The notes under the pieces were generated by a model, which saw nothing but the letters and a program-made list of their open reading frames with translations, was not told where the DNA came from and did not search any database. A program made the position numbers and the translations under genes. Of a DNA stretch of 64,000 nt, positions 51,755 through 61,255 are shown in pieces. Source of the stretch: Pseudomonas hunanensis (GTDB lineage: Bacteria > Pseudomonadota > Gammaproteobacteria > Pseudomonadales > Pseudomonadaceae); contig NZ_QJRC01000095.1 in NCBI RefSeq assembly GCF_013393325.1, positions 868,001-932,000 of the forward strand. Direction: 5' to 3'. The first letter of the stretch is position 1. Every line of letters starts with the position of its first letter.

Positions 51755-52258
51755 ATGTCTAGAAGCACGGGATCTGTCGCACCAAAAGAGCGCGTCAATA
51801 TCAAGTATGTCCCCGCCACGAGCGATATGCAGGCTGAGGTGGAGTTACCTCACAAAATGCTGGTTCTGGGAGACTTCGGCCTGAATGACAACCGTGCGCT
51901 TGAGGACCGTCAGGCCATGCGCATCGATAAACACACATTCAACAGCGTGTTGAGCGACGCCAACGTGAGCCTGGACGTGTCTGTGCCGTCCATGCTCGGC
52001 ACAACCCCGGACGCCGACCTGGGGGTTCACCTGCAATTCAAGTCCATCAACGATTTCGGGCCGGACCAAATCGCACGCCAGGTACCCGAGCTGAACAAGC
52101 TGCTGGAACTGCGTGAAGCGCTGGTCGCCCTGAAGGGCCCATTGGGCAACGTCCCCGTTTTTCGCAAGCAATTGCAGCACCTGCTGAACAACGAGCAGGC
52201 ACGTAAACAGCTTGCCCAAGAACTGAACCTGGTACTTGAAGCACCAGAAAATGACTGA
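51755..52258 (+). CDS. tssB: TssB (VipA/ImpB), small T6SS sheath protein
   Basis: 167 residues. The family opening is KERVNIKYVPATSDMQAEVELPHKMLVLGDF, followed by a helical C-terminus (FRKQLQHLLNNEQARKQLAQEL) that interlocks with TssC. TssB and TssC form the contractile sheath. AAGGAG lies 10 bases before the ATG at 51755 and 7 before an in-frame TTG at 51752; either could be used. First gene of the plus-strand arm. Confidence 0.95.
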   Translation: MSRSTGSVAPKERVNIKYVPATSDMQAEVELPHKMLVLGDFGLNDNRALEDRQAMRIDKHTFNSVLSDANVSLDVSVPSMLGTTPDADLGVHLQFKSINDFGPDQIARQVPELNKLLELREALVALKGPLGNVPVFRKQLQHLLNNEQARKQLAQELNLVLEAPEND

Positions 52259-52275
52259 GACAACGGAGCGTCCTC

Positions 52276-53766
52276 ATGCCTAAGCCTAGCAATACCAACA
52301 TCAGCGAAGACACAACGACCGGCACGATAAGCAATGCCACCTTGCTCGACCAGATCATGGCAGAAACCAAACTAATACCCGCGCATGAGGGCTATCAGGT
52401 TGCCCGGCATGGCGTATCTGCCTTCATCGCCGAAATCCTCAAAAGCAATGACCCGGATCAGTTGATCAACAAGCACCGGGTCGACCAGATGATTGCAGAG
52501 GTTGACCGGGTACTCGGCAAACAGATGGATGCCATTCTGCATCATCCAGAGTTCCAGCAGCTTGAATCTTCATGGCGCGGCCTGAAAATCCTGGTAGACC
52601 GCACCGACTTCAGGGAGAACATCAAGCTCGAAGTGCTGCATGCGAACAAAGAAGACCTGCTCGATGACTTCGAAAATGCTGCAGACATTACCTGCAGCGG
52701 CATTTACAAACATGTTTATACCGCAGGTTACGGTCAATTCGGGGGCGAGCCGATTGCGGCCATGGTTGGTAACTACAGCTTCGGCCCCTCTTCGCCGGAT
52801 ATCAAACTGCTGAGTTACATGGCCTCCGTAGGCGCCATGTCTCACGCACCTTTCCTGGCCGCGCCTTCTCCTGAGTTCTTCAACTTGAGCAGCTTCGAAG
52901 AACTGCCCAATCTCAAGGAAATAAAAGATCTCTTCGCCGGCCCTCGGCACGCCAAATGGCGCGTATTCCGTGAAAGCGAAGACGCCCGTCATGTCGCTTT
53001 GACCGGGCCGCGTTTCATGCTCCGCTCCGCCTACCACCCGCAGGAAAAACCGATCGAGAGCTTCAATTATCACGAAAACATCGCCGGGCAGCATGACAAC
53101 TACCTGTGGGGCAACTCCACCTTCCTGCTGGCCAGTTGCATCAATGACAGCTTCGCCCGCTACCGCTGGTGTCCGAACATCATCGGTCCGCAATCGGGCG
53201 GCGCCGTCGAAGACCTGCCAGTCCATCTGTACGAGTCCTTGGGCCAGTTGCAGGCCAAGATTCCTACCGAGGTTCTGATCTCCGACCGCAAAGAATTCGA
53301 ACTGGCCGAAGAGGGTTTCATCGCCCTGACCATGCGCAAAGACAGCGACAACGCCGCGTTCTTTTCGGCCAACTCGGTGCAGAAACCCAAGAACTTCCCG
53401 AAAACCCCCGAGGGGCTACAGGCACAGACCAATTACAAACTGGGTACCCAGTTGCCCTACCTGTTCATCGTCAACCGGCTGGCTCACTACATCAAGGTGC
53501 TACAGCGCGAACAGATTGGTAGTTGGAAAGAGCGCCGCGACCTTGAGTCCGAGCTTAACAAGTGGATCAAGCAGTACGTCGCGGACCAGGAGAACCCGTC
53601 TGCCGATGTTCGCAGTCGCCGGCCGCTTCGTGCCGCCAAGGTCGAGGTATCGGATGTTGCCGGTGACCCAGGCTGGTACCAGGTTTCGCTCGCTGTTCGC
53701 CCACACTTCAAGTACATGGGCGCGAATTTCGAAATTTCCCTGGTCGGGCGGCTCGATACGCAATGA
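52276..53766 (+). CDS. tssC: TssC (VipB/ImpC), large T6SS sheath protein
   Basis: 496 residues, the usual length. Conserved stretches are HPEFQQLESSWRGLKILVDRTDF, GGEPIAAMVGNYSFGPSSPDIKLLSYMASVGAMSHAPFLAAPSP and the C-terminal VAGDPGWYQVSLAVRPHFKYMGANFEISLVGRLD. It forms the sheath with TssB, and contraction drives the Hcp tube outward. It begins 17 bases after tssB. Confidence 0.97.
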   Translation: MPKPSNTNISEDTTTGTISNATLLDQIMAETKLIPAHEGYQVARHGVSAFIAEILKSNDPDQLINKHRVDQMIAEVDRVLGKQMDAILHHPEFQQLESSWRGLKILVDRTDFRENIKLEVLHANKEDLLDDFENAADITCSGIYKHVYTAGYGQFGGEPIAAMVGNYSFGPSSPDIKLLSYMASVGAMSHAPFLAAPSPEFFNLSSFEELPNLKEIKDLFAGPRHAKWRVFRESEDARHVALTGPRFMLRSAYHPQEKPIESFNYHENIAGQHDNYLWGNSTFLLASCINDSFARYRWCPNIIGPQSGGAVEDLPVHLYESLGQLQAKIPTEVLISDRKEFELAEEGFIALTMRKDSDNAAFFSANSVQKPKNFPKTPEGLQAQTNYKLGTQLPYLFIVNRLAHYIKVLQREQIGSWKERRDLESELNKWIKQYVADQENPSADVRSRRPLRAAKVEVSDVAGDPGWYQVSLAVRPHFKYMGANFEISLVGRLDTQ

Positions 53767-54173
53767 GTGGGCTTTTTGATCGCTTGAAGCTGGATCAGTG
53801 CATCAGCCGGAAGGCCTCCCGGCGGGAGAGCGCTTCCCACAAATTCGCCGCCATCAAGCGCCACCTAGAAACGCTGCTCAATGCCCGCCAGGGGTGCTCT
53901 CAGAGCAGCCCTGAGCTAGGCCTGCGCGACTTCAACGGGCATGACGCAAACAACGGCGACTTGCTCGTACAGGTGAGCGCGGATATCCGCCGCACGCTCC
54001 AGCGATTCGAGCCACGCATACAAGTGCGCACGCTAAAAGCAGTGCCTGATGCCCATACCCCGCTAGAGCTGCATTTCAAGCTGGACTGTCTGGTACGGGT
54101 CAACAACCACACTGAGCAGCTGCAACTTGAGCTGCTGGTCAACGGGCACAACCGCTACACCCGAGTGAGGTGA
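53763..54173 (+). CDS. tssE: TssE, T6SS baseplate protein (gp25-like)
   Basis: 136 residues. The gp25/GPW lysozyme-like fold has LFDRLKLD at the start, the conserved segment KRHLETLLNARQGCSQSSPELGLRDFN, and IRRTLQRFEPRIQ. It is a wedge component of the baseplate that starts sheath polymerisation. The ATG overlaps the tssC stop by 4 bases. Confidence 0.93.
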   Translation: MSGLFDRLKLDQCISRKASRRESASHKFAAIKRHLETLLNARQGCSQSSPELGLRDFNGHDANNGDLLVQVSADIRRTLQRFEPRIQVRTLKAVPDAHTPLELHFKLDCLVRVNNHTEQLQLELLVNGHNRYTRVR

Positions 54174-54176
54174 CCG

Positions 54177-55943
54177 ATGTCACTGAAAGACAGTTTCAGC
54201 GAAGAACTGCGTTACCTGCACGAACTCGGGAACGACTTCGCCAAAGACAACCCACAACTCGCCCGGTTGCTTGGCAACGGTGCCAGCGACCCCGATGTCG
54301 AACGCCTGATGGAAGCCTTCGCATTCCTGACCGCCAAGCTTCGGCTCAAGCTGGAAGACGACCTGCCAGAGCTGACCCATCCCATGCTGCAGTTGCTGTG
54401 GCCGAATTATCTGCGCCCCCTCCCCAGCGCAACGATCATCCAGTTCAGCCCGATCAAGCAATCCCTCAGCCAGTCACAACGCATCCCAAAGGGGTCGAGG
54501 CTGTTCTCGAAACCGGTAGACGGCGTGGCCTGTGAGTTTCGCACCTGCACAGCGGTCAACGTTCATCCATTCGAGATCGACACGGTGGCCGCAACCCAGA
54601 CACTTGACAGTTCTGTGGTCAGTATCGGCCTTCAAATACTGGTCGAGCGGCCGTTGAACAGTTTGGGCTGTACCAGCATCGACTTTTACCTCTCCGGCGA
54701 TACCCGCACGGCACGCACGCTTTACCTGTGGATTTCTCAATACCTCAAGCATGTCAGCGTGGCCATCGATGGCGAGGCACGTCGTCTGCCGGCAAACAGC
54801 ATTACGTTCCCAGGGTTCAGCCCCGATGACGCCATGCTGCCTTACCCACAAAACGTCTTTGATGGTTACCGGATCCTGCAGGAGTACTTCGCTTTCCCCC
54901 AGCGCTTCCACTTCTTCAGTGTGACTGGGCTGGAGAAAATCTGGCCAGCTCATGACAGCGCGCGCATATGCCTAGAGTTTCACTTCACGCGCCAGCTACC
55001 CGACTCGTTGCGTGTCGGCAGAGCAGATTTCAACCTGTTCTGCGCACCTGCGGTGAACCTGTTCCAGCACAGCGCCGAACCTATCGATCTGTCCGGCGAG
55101 GACGCCTTGGTTCCACTGAAGCCCAAGGGCACAGAGCCGCACGGATACGAAATCTTCAGTGTCGACCAGGTCATTAGCACCCGAACGACAACAGACGGAA
55201 AAATCGGTGAACACCTACGTACCTTCCGTCCCTTCGAGTCGTTTGCCCATGAAATCGAGCATATTCAGGGGCGCACGGCGCTGTACTACCGCTACCAGCT
55301 GGAAGAGTGCCTGCACGGCGATGGCGTCATGCATCGAATCGCCTTCGTCCGTGCCGACGCCAATAGCTACATAGGCGAGCTGGAAACCGCGTCCATCGAC
55401 CTGACCTGCACTAATCGGGACCTACCGCTGGCGCTGGGCATCGATGACATCAACGTCCTGACCGAACTCACGCCCCCGCTGGCCACCTACACCAACCTCT
55501 GTAAACCCACCCGTCCCTGCCGCCCGGTGCTGGACGGCCAGTTGCAATGGGCATTGATTTCAAACATGTCGCTCAACTACCTCTCCCTGCTCTCGGTAGA
55601 GCCGCTTAAAGCAGTGATCCGAGCCTATGACTTCATGGCCCTACACGACATCCAGCAGGCCCGCACCACCCGTAAACGCCTGGAAGGTATGCGCGATATT
55701 CATACACAACCCATGGATTGGCTAATAAAGGGACAACCTATTCGTGGTCTGCACACCCGGCTGAAACTGGACCAGACCGCCTTCCTTTGCGAAGGCGACT
55801 TGTACTTGTTCAGTTGTGTGCTCGCCCACTTCTTCGCCCTGTACGCCAGCATCAACTCCTTCCACCAGTTGGAAGTGATCAACACCACCAATAATGAGCA
55901 CTACACATGGCCAATACAGACCGGCAAGCAACCGCTGATCTAG
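54177..55943 (+). CDS. tssF: TssF (VasA/ImpG), T6SS baseplate protein
   Basis: 588 residues. It starts with the family signature ELRYLHELGNDFAKDNPQLARLLGNGASDPDVERLMEAFAFLTAKLRLKLEDDLPEL. Further conserved parts are HPMLQLLWPNYLRPLPSATIIQF and FALYASINSFHQLEV near the C-terminus. Together with TssG it forms the wedge of the baseplate. It begins 3 bases after tssE and overlaps tssG by 37 bases. Confidence 0.96.
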   Translation: MSLKDSFSEELRYLHELGNDFAKDNPQLARLLGNGASDPDVERLMEAFAFLTAKLRLKLEDDLPELTHPMLQLLWPNYLRPLPSATIIQFSPIKQSLSQSQRIPKGSRLFSKPVDGVACEFRTCTAVNVHPFEIDTVAATQTLDSSVVSIGLQILVERPLNSLGCTSIDFYLSGDTRTARTLYLWISQYLKHVSVAIDGEARRLPANSITFPGFSPDDAMLPYPQNVFDGYRILQEYFAFPQRFHFFSVTGLEKIWPAHDSARICLEFHFTRQLPDSLRVGRADFNLFCAPAVNLFQHSAEPIDLSGEDALVPLKPKGTEPHGYEIFSVDQVISTRTTTDGKIGEHLRTFRPFESFAHEIEHIQGRTALYYRYQLEECLHGDGVMHRIAFVRADANSYIGELETASIDLTCTNRDLPLALGIDDINVLTELTPPLATYTNLCKPTRPCRPVLDGQLQWALISNMSLNYLSLLSVEPLKAVIRAYDFMALHDIQQARTTRKRLEGMRDIHTQPMDWLIKGQPIRGLHTRLKLDQTAFLCEGDLYLFSCVLAHFFALYASINSFHQLEVINTTNNEHYTWPIQTGKQPLI

Positions 55944-56923
55944 CCGACAAGCTGCTCTCGGAAGCGCACCAGTACAACTTCTTTCAGTTGCTGGAACGGC
56001 TGCATGGCTTGCATGGCGATGATCTGGAACCCCGTTGGCCGGATGAAGCAACCCGGCTGCGTGTGCGCCTGGCCTGCGACCCCCGGCTGACCTTCCCCGT
56101 TTCGGACGTGTACAACGCCCAGCGGATGCACACTGAGGAGGAGCGCTACCGAGTCGTTGCCACGTTCATGGGTTTGCACGGTACTGATTCACCGCTGCCC
56201 ACCTATTACCTGGAACAAGTGGCCTATGAACATGCACAGGGCATTGGTGTGCGACCGGCCTTCTTCGACTTTTTCAACCACTACCTGCTCAGCCTGTTAC
56301 ACCGGATCTGGCGCAAGTACCGCTACTACATCCGTTTCCAGCCAGGTGCCAGTGACGGGTTTTCGCAATACGTGTTTGCCCTGCTGGGGCTTAATGACAA
56401 ACAGCTGCGAGGGGACACGGCACTCCCGTGGAGCCGGCTGCTCAGCTTTGCTGGCGTTATCGCCAGCCGCAGCCGTGCGCCGGGCACCGTGGCCGGCATC
56501 ATAGGACACTGCTTCGACCTCAAACACGTACAGATTCGCGAGTTCGAGACGCGTTCGGTACCCACAGCGGCCAGACAGCTTGTAAGCCTGGGCCGCTCTA
56601 ACGGCCAGCTGGGCAGCACGTTCATGGTCGGCAGCCGCACCCGCACCCGCAGCAGCAAGTTCACCATCGTGATCAGCGAACTCGACCAAGCGCAGATGCG
56701 GGACTTGCTGCCCAGCGGCATCAACTTCGGCCGTTTGCGTGCACTGATCGGCTTTCTGCTGCGTGACGGGCTGGCCTACGACCTGGAACTGCGCCTGAAG
56801 CAGAACGCATTGTCGCCTTTCTGCCTGCACCGCAGCCAGGGCGCCTACCTGGGCTGGACCAGCTTCTTCGATGACCAGCATGGCCAGCTCAGCCCTGTCG
56901 TGCAGTTCAGGGGGCGTTCTTGA
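55907..56923 (+). CDS. tssG: TssG (VasB/ImpH), T6SS baseplate protein
   Basis: 338 residues. ImpH-type features are YNFFQLLERLHGLHG, TFMGLHGTDSPLPTYYLEQ, and the C-terminal YDLELRLKQNALSPFCLHRSQGAYLGWTSFF. It is the TssF partner in the baseplate wedge. The start at 55907 lies inside the end of tssF, so translation is probably coupled. Confidence 0.95.
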   Translation: MANTDRQATADLADKLLSEAHQYNFFQLLERLHGLHGDDLEPRWPDEATRLRVRLACDPRLTFPVSDVYNAQRMHTEEERYRVVATFMGLHGTDSPLPTYYLEQVAYEHAQGIGVRPAFFDFFNHYLLSLLHRIWRKYRYYIRFQPGASDGFSQYVFALLGLNDKQLRGDTALPWSRLLSFAGVIASRSRAPGTVAGIIGHCFDLKHVQIREFETRSVPTAARQLVSLGRSNGQLGSTFMVGSRTRTRSSKFTIVISELDQAQMRDLLPSGINFGRLRALIGFLLRDGLAYDLELRLKQNALSPFCLHRSQGAYLGWTSFFDDQHGQLSPVVQFRGRS

Positions 56924-57489
56924 GCACTTTGACCTTGAGCATCATCAACCTCGGCCAACTGCGGCATGACATGACAGCGCGGCATCGGTTCGATTGCAAA
57001 GGCGGGACCATCGGAAGCAGGCGGGCTAACTGGTGGCTCAATGACCGTGATCAGGCCGTGGCGCCTATCCACTGCGAAATCCGCTGGATTGAAGGCAGCT
57101 TCTGCGTGATCGATCACTGCCACCGCACCTATATGAATGACAGCTCCGTCTGCCTGGGATCACTCCCTCCCAGGCGCCTGATGGAAGGGGACCAACTTCG
57201 CATTGGTGCTTATCGACTACAGGTGCAGTACGCCCAGGATCCAGCATGCACGCATGCCCTGGAGGACCTGTTCAACCCAGATCGCAGGGTACTCGACCGC
57301 TTGGTAGCCGAAGCCCCTATCAGCCCATGGCAGGCCAAACCTACTCCCAGCCAACCTGTCGCCGAGATCTGCTCGGTCTTTGGGACTGACATGGGAAATG
57401 ATCCCCTGGCGGCGCTGGAGGCAGCGGCCTGCGTAGCAACATCGCCAGAAAACCCACTGCAACGCCTGATTGCAGGAGAACGTCCATGA
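56920..57489 (+). CDS. Short FHA-domain protein of the T6SS (TagH/Fha-like)
   Basis: 189 residues. An FHA domain covers about 1-110, with GTIGSRRANWWL for the GxxGR-type loop, then HCEIRW and DHCHRTYMNDSSV. These bind phosphothreonine in relatives. The usual TagH protein is much longer and has a conserved C-terminal domain; here only about 75 low-complexity residues follow. The TTG start overlaps the tssG stop by 4 bases. No PpkA kinase or PppA phosphatase gene is seen in this window, so whether threonine phosphorylation operates is unclear. Confidence 0.8.
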   Translation: MSTLTLSIINLGQLRHDMTARHRFDCKGGTIGSRRANWWLNDRDQAVAPIHCEIRWIEGSFCVIDHCHRTYMNDSSVCLGSLPPRRLMEGDQLRIGAYRLQVQYAQDPACTHALEDLFNPDRRVLDRLVAEAPISPWQAKPTPSQPVAEICSVFGTDMGNDPLAALEAAACVATSPENPLQRLIAGERP

Positions 57490-58283
57490 CGAGTCATCCA
57501 TTGCTGTTCGCGCCTCTGCTGATTGCGCTGGTGGGGTTGGCCGGCTGCACGTCTCTAAGCAGAGTGAGTCAAGTGGTCATGGACCCTTCTCTACCCATCG
57601 GGCCGCCCAAGGACCACCCAACCCAGCTCGCGTTCAGCATCAATGCCAGCCCTACCCTCAACGGTAACCCGAACAGCCTTGACGTAGCGGTCGAACAGGA
57701 TACCGCCTTGGAGCCCAGCCCTTACGCAGTGACCCTGAGTGCTGATGACCCCTACGCGTTGACCGAAAAAATCGGGACTTTGTTCGAGTACCTGCAAGCA
57801 CAATTCCCGGCCATATCGCCCGTCGAGATGGATGAGGAAAACGACAGTCCCCAGGCTCGCTCCCCTCTGGAAGAAAGCGCCCCCGGCAGCTATGACGACC
57901 CAACGGTGGTGCTGACCTTACCGCGCAGCGCAGCCGCGGCCTCGGAGCAGGTCGCCACGCCCATGGCCATCAAGATCCTGCAACTGCGCGACGATTCGTT
58001 GCTGCGCAACACCGTCTACCAATTGCTGGACCAGGACCCGGCCGCAGCCCTGCGCAGTACCTACATCCGTGCTGATGACTATTTGCTGAGCCCTGGCCAG
58101 TTCAAATACATCCCGTTCGAAGCTATCCACGCCGAAACCCGTTTCGTGGCGGTGATTGGCGACTACCGAGGCCACGAGAACGCCAGCTGGCGGCAAGTGC
58201 TGCGTATTCCGCCGCGTGGCCACCAGATCGTGCTGTCGGTATTGGTCAACGACACGCACATCGTACTCAAGGAAGAAGACTGA
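57486..58283 (+). CDS. tssJ: TssJ, T6SS outer-membrane lipoprotein, unusually long
   Basis: 265 residues. A lipoprotein signal peptide has lipobox LAGC (C21). The C-terminal TssJ pattern is YIRADDYLLSPGQFKYIPFEAIHAETRFVAVIGDYRGHENASWRQVLRIP. Most TssJ proteins have 150-190 residues. Here an acidic, Pro/Ser-rich insert lies near 105-145 (VEMDEENDSPQARSPLEESAPGS). TssJ anchors TssM to the outer membrane. It overlaps the FHA gene by 4 bases. Confidence 0.9.
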   Translation: MTSHPLLFAPLLIALVGLAGCTSLSRVSQVVMDPSLPIGPPKDHPTQLAFSINASPTLNGNPNSLDVAVEQDTALEPSPYAVTLSADDPYALTEKIGTLFEYLQAQFPAISPVEMDEENDSPQARSPLEESAPGSYDDPTVVLTLPRSAAAASEQVATPMAIKILQLRDDSLLRNTVYQLLDQDPAAALRSTYIRADDYLLSPGQFKYIPFEAIHAETRFVAVIGDYRGHENASWRQVLRIPPRGHQIVLSVLVNDTHIVLKEED

Positions 58284-58338
58284 TGGCGCCTCCACTCCCA
58301 TTGCCCTTCCCGCCTACTCTCGCTGACAAGGAGCGCCC

Positions 58339-59676
58339 ATGAGTTCACGCAACCCCGTCCTTTGGCCCGAAGGCCTGTTCGTAAAACCACAGCATTTCCA
58401 ACAGGCGGCCAGGGCCAGTGAAGCAGCCCTGCACCAGCGCCTCGCCAGCCTCAATGCAGCGTTCTATGGCTTCAGCGAAATACAGTTGAACGACGAGTAC
58501 CTGAGCCTTGGCAAGATAGCCATCACTCGGGCGCGAGGCGTCATGCCGGACGGCACGGTATTCGACATTCCCGCCGACCTGCCACCACCACCGCCACTGG
58601 AAATCGGTGACGACACTTGCAAGGACAGCGAGGTGTATCTGTGCCTGCCGCTGCGAACCGATGGGGGGCGCGAAGTGAGCTGGCCCGACAATGCTGCTAA
58701 CTTCCGCTATACCGCCCAGGCACAGGAAATCAAGGATACCCACACCGCCGATGGCGACCTGGTAAACGTAGACCTTGCCGTGCCCAACCTGCAGCTCAAG
58801 CGCAAGGCCCAGGACAGTAGCGCCTACACTCGCCTGGCACTGGCACGCATCCTGGAACGGCGCCCCGATGGCAGCCTGCAGCTGGACGAAGCGTTCTACC
58901 CTACCAGCGTGTCAGTGCGGGCGATACCGGCACTGCAGCGGTTCCTGGACGAAATCACCAACACACTGCGCGAGCGCGCGCGGGGACTTGCCACACGCAT
59001 TGGCGCATCGGGCCAATCCGGTATCGCCGATATCCGCGACTTCAACCTGCTGCAGGCCATGAACCGTTGGTGGCCATGCTTTCAGCACCTGGCCAGGCAA
59101 GCGCAAACGCACCCCGAGCAGCTGTACCTGAGCATGAGCCAGGCCTGTGGCGAATTCGTCACTTTCACCGACGAAAACAGACTGCCGCAGGAGTACCCGG
59201 CGTATCACCACACTGCACTGCACACCTCTTTCAAACCGCTGGAAAACACCTTGCGCCGATCCCTGAGCACGGTCCTGCGGCCACGCGCCGTGTCGCTACC
59301 GTTGGAGGGCGAAGCATTCGGCGTGATGACAACCACGCTAGAGGACCGTCGCCTAATCGACGAAGCCGACTTCATCCTCGCCGTGCGCGCCGACCTGCCG
59401 CCACAGGCTTTGCGCCAGATGTTCATCCAGAAAGCCAAGATTACTTCACTTGAGTCATTGATCGACCTGGTGCCGCTACAACTGCCGGGCATCCCTTTGC
59501 GACCACTGCCGGTGGCCCCGCGTGACCTGCCCTTCCATGCAGGTTTCAGCTACTTCGAGTTGGACCGGCGTGACCCGACCTGGGCATGCATGGCCAAGGC
59601 AAATGGCTTCGGTATCCACATCGCGGGCGAGTTCCCAGGACTTGAGCTGCAGTTCTGGGCGATCAGGAGTGAGTGA
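58339..59676 (+). CDS. tssK: TssK (VasE/ImpJ), T6SS baseplate adaptor
   Basis: 445 residues. The start SRNPVLWPEGLFVKPQHFQQAARASEAALHQRL is the typical TssK N-terminus. The C-terminal part contains LPGIPLRPLPVAPRDLPFHAGFSYFELDRRDPTW and LEIQFW-like LELQFWAI. It links the baseplate to TssL and TssM. It starts 55 bases after tssJ with AAGGAG 8 bases upstream of the ATG. Confidence 0.96.
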   Translation: MSSRNPVLWPEGLFVKPQHFQQAARASEAALHQRLASLNAAFYGFSEIQLNDEYLSLGKIAITRARGVMPDGTVFDIPADLPPPPPLEIGDDTCKDSEVYLCLPLRTDGGREVSWPDNAANFRYTAQAQEIKDTHTADGDLVNVDLAVPNLQLKRKAQDSSAYTRLALARILERRPDGSLQLDEAFYPTSVSVRAIPALQRFLDEITNTLRERARGLATRIGASGQSGIADIRDFNLLQAMNRWWPCFQHLARQAQTHPEQLYLSMSQACGEFVTFTDENRLPQEYPAYHHTALHTSFKPLENTLRRSLSTVLRPRAVSLPLEGEAFGVMTTTLEDRRLIDEADFILAVRADLPPQALRQMFIQKAKITSLESLIDLVPLQLPGIPLRPLPVAPRDLPFHAGFSYFELDRRDPTWACMAKANGFGIHIAGEFPGLELQFWAIRSE

Positions 59677-59677
59677 A

Positions 59678-60547
59678 ATGGGAGGACAGAACAACACGCC
59701 AACCGGTGAAAAAAGCACTGAAGGCAGCCAGCTCACGTCAGCACTCAAACAGCCAATGGCAGACGCCCAGGTCAAACCACCCCATGCGCAAGCGCCCATG
59801 GAGAAACCTGAGCCTGAACCGATCACTGAAGGCTACCCCGCCGATCCGGAGTTTCAACTGCGAGGTGGTTTTGCCAACCTGATGCTGGATGCCGCATCGC
59901 CGTTGTTCGGCCTGGTTATCCGCCTGCGTACGCTTGATGAATTGCCAAACATCAAAGAAGTGCATCAACAAGTTCGCAACCAGATCGACAACATTCAGGA
60001 AGAAATACGCCAGCACGGTTACGAGCCTGCTCAGTTATTGGCGTATTCCTATGGACTGTGCCTGTTCATAGACGAGGCCGTCATGGAACGGCCCTGGGGT
60101 AAGAGCAGCTGCTGGAGCCAGGAGCCGCTGCTGAGCATCTTCCACGACGAAACCTGGGGTGGGGAAAAAATCTTCACCGTGATTTCCCGTCTGATGCAGG
60201 AGCCCAAGCGTTATCAGGACGTACTGGAGTTCATGTACTACGCCCTGTGCCTTGGGCTCAGGGGCAAGTACGCCCTCGCGCCCAAGGGCGAAGAAACACT
60301 CAACGCACTGATTCACCAACTGCACGGGATCATTCGCGAACTACGCGGCCCCACGCCAGAAGAAGTCTGCGACCCCTACACCAACGTGGCCCCACGAAAT
60401 TTCCGCATGGACCGGCAGTGGCCCTGGTGGAGCCCCCTGGTGATTTCGGCCATCGCAATGGCTGTGGCCTACGGCATCTACAGCTATCGCCTGCACCTGA
60501 TTACCACCGAGGTAGTGGAGTCGCTCAACGGCATCTTGCAGCAGTAG
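59678..60547 (+). CDS. tssL: TssL (DotU/IcmH), inner-membrane T6SS protein
   Basis: 289 residues. A Pro-rich, disordered N-terminus (about 1-45) is followed by the DotU helical domain, with NLMLDAASPLFGLVIRLR and YGLCLFIDEAVMERPWGKSSCWSQEPLLSIFHDETWGGEKIFTV. One C-terminal membrane helix (about 252-272) leaves a short periplasmic tail. There is no peptidoglycan-binding OmpA domain, so anchoring must come from another protein. AGGAG lies 8 bases before the ATG. Confidence 0.95.
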   Translation: MGGQNNTPTGEKSTEGSQLTSALKQPMADAQVKPPHAQAPMEKPEPEPITEGYPADPEFQLRGGFANLMLDAASPLFGLVIRLRTLDELPNIKEVHQQVRNQIDNIQEEIRQHGYEPAQLLAYSYGLCLFIDEAVMERPWGKSSCWSQEPLLSIFHDETWGGEKIFTVISRLMQEPKRYQDVLEFMYYALCLGLRGKYALAPKGEETLNALIHQLHGIIRELRGPTPEEVCDPYTNVAPRNFRMDRQWPWWSPLVISAIAMAVAYGIYSYRLHLITTEVVESLNGILQQ

Positions 60548-60666
60548 GTCGCACGCGTAATTAACGATTTAGCGAGGCTTCTGCCTTGTTGACAAGCCCA
60601 TCGCTTCTGATGGCCACGCCACCTGTGGTGCGCGTGTCAATTCACATGGACGCAGGAGAAACTGCC
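60548..60666 (+). other. Gap between tssL and hcp
   Basis: 119 bases. TTGACA lies at 60590-60595, but no good -10 follows at the usual distance. CCACCTGTGG (60620-60629) can form a small hairpin. hcp is often expressed more strongly than the structural genes, so an extra promoter here is plausible but not shown. Confidence 0.3.
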
Positions 60667-61182
60667 ATGCCAACCCCCGCTTACATCAAGATCGAAGGCA
60701 AGACCCAAGGCAACATCACCGCAGGCGCATTCACCTCCGACTCAGTCGGCAATGTATTCGTCGAAGGCCACGAAGACGAGATTCTGGTGCAGGAGATCAA
60801 GCACCAGGTGACCGTTCCCACCGATCCGCAAAGTGGCCAGCCTGCTGGCCAAAGGGTGCACAAGCCCTTCATTTTCACCAGCTCACTAAACAAAGCCACA
60901 CCATTGATGTACCAGGCGCTGGCCAGCGGCGAAATGCTGCCAGTCGTTGAAGTGAACTGGTACCGCACCTCGGTGGAGGGGAAGCAAGAGCATTTCTTCA
61001 CCACCAAGCTGGAGGGCGCCACCATCGTGGACATCAATACCACCTTGCCGCATGCCCAAGACCAGACAAACGCTAACTATACGCAGTTGATCGAAGTGGC
61101 AATGTCATACCGCAAGATTTCCTGGGCCCACGTGACGGCGGGTACGGAAGGCTCCGACGACTGGCGCAAACCGATCGCCTGA
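60667..61182 (+). CDS. hcp: Hcp (TssD), T6SS tube protein
   Basis: 171 residues. It starts PTPAYIKIEGKTQGNITAGAFTSDSVGN and continues with HKPFIFTSSLNKATPLMYQALASGE and YTQLIEVAMSYRKISWAH, all typical of Hcp. Hexamers stack into the secreted tube and may carry small effectors. AGGAG lies 9 bases before the ATG. A frame open further upstream is non-coding. Confidence 0.96.
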   Translation: MPTPAYIKIEGKTQGNITAGAFTSDSVGNVFVEGHEDEILVQEIKHQVTVPTDPQSGQPAGQRVHKPFIFTSSLNKATPLMYQALASGEMLPVVEVNWYRTSVEGKQEHFFTTKLEGATIVDINTTLPHAQDQTNANYTQLIEVAMSYRKISWAHVTAGTEGSDDWRKPIA

Positions 61183-61255
61183 TCTAACGAAAAGCCTGGG
61201 CAGCCATGATCTGCCTGGGCACTTCGAAGTCTTAAACGGCGAACAAGGACTGCAT

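Noticed and set aside
61183..61255. Possible attenuator hairpin between hcp and vgrG
   Set aside because: Only five to six pairs (GGGCAG/CTGCC) form, and the apparent symmetry is partly a direct repeat of CCTGGGCA.
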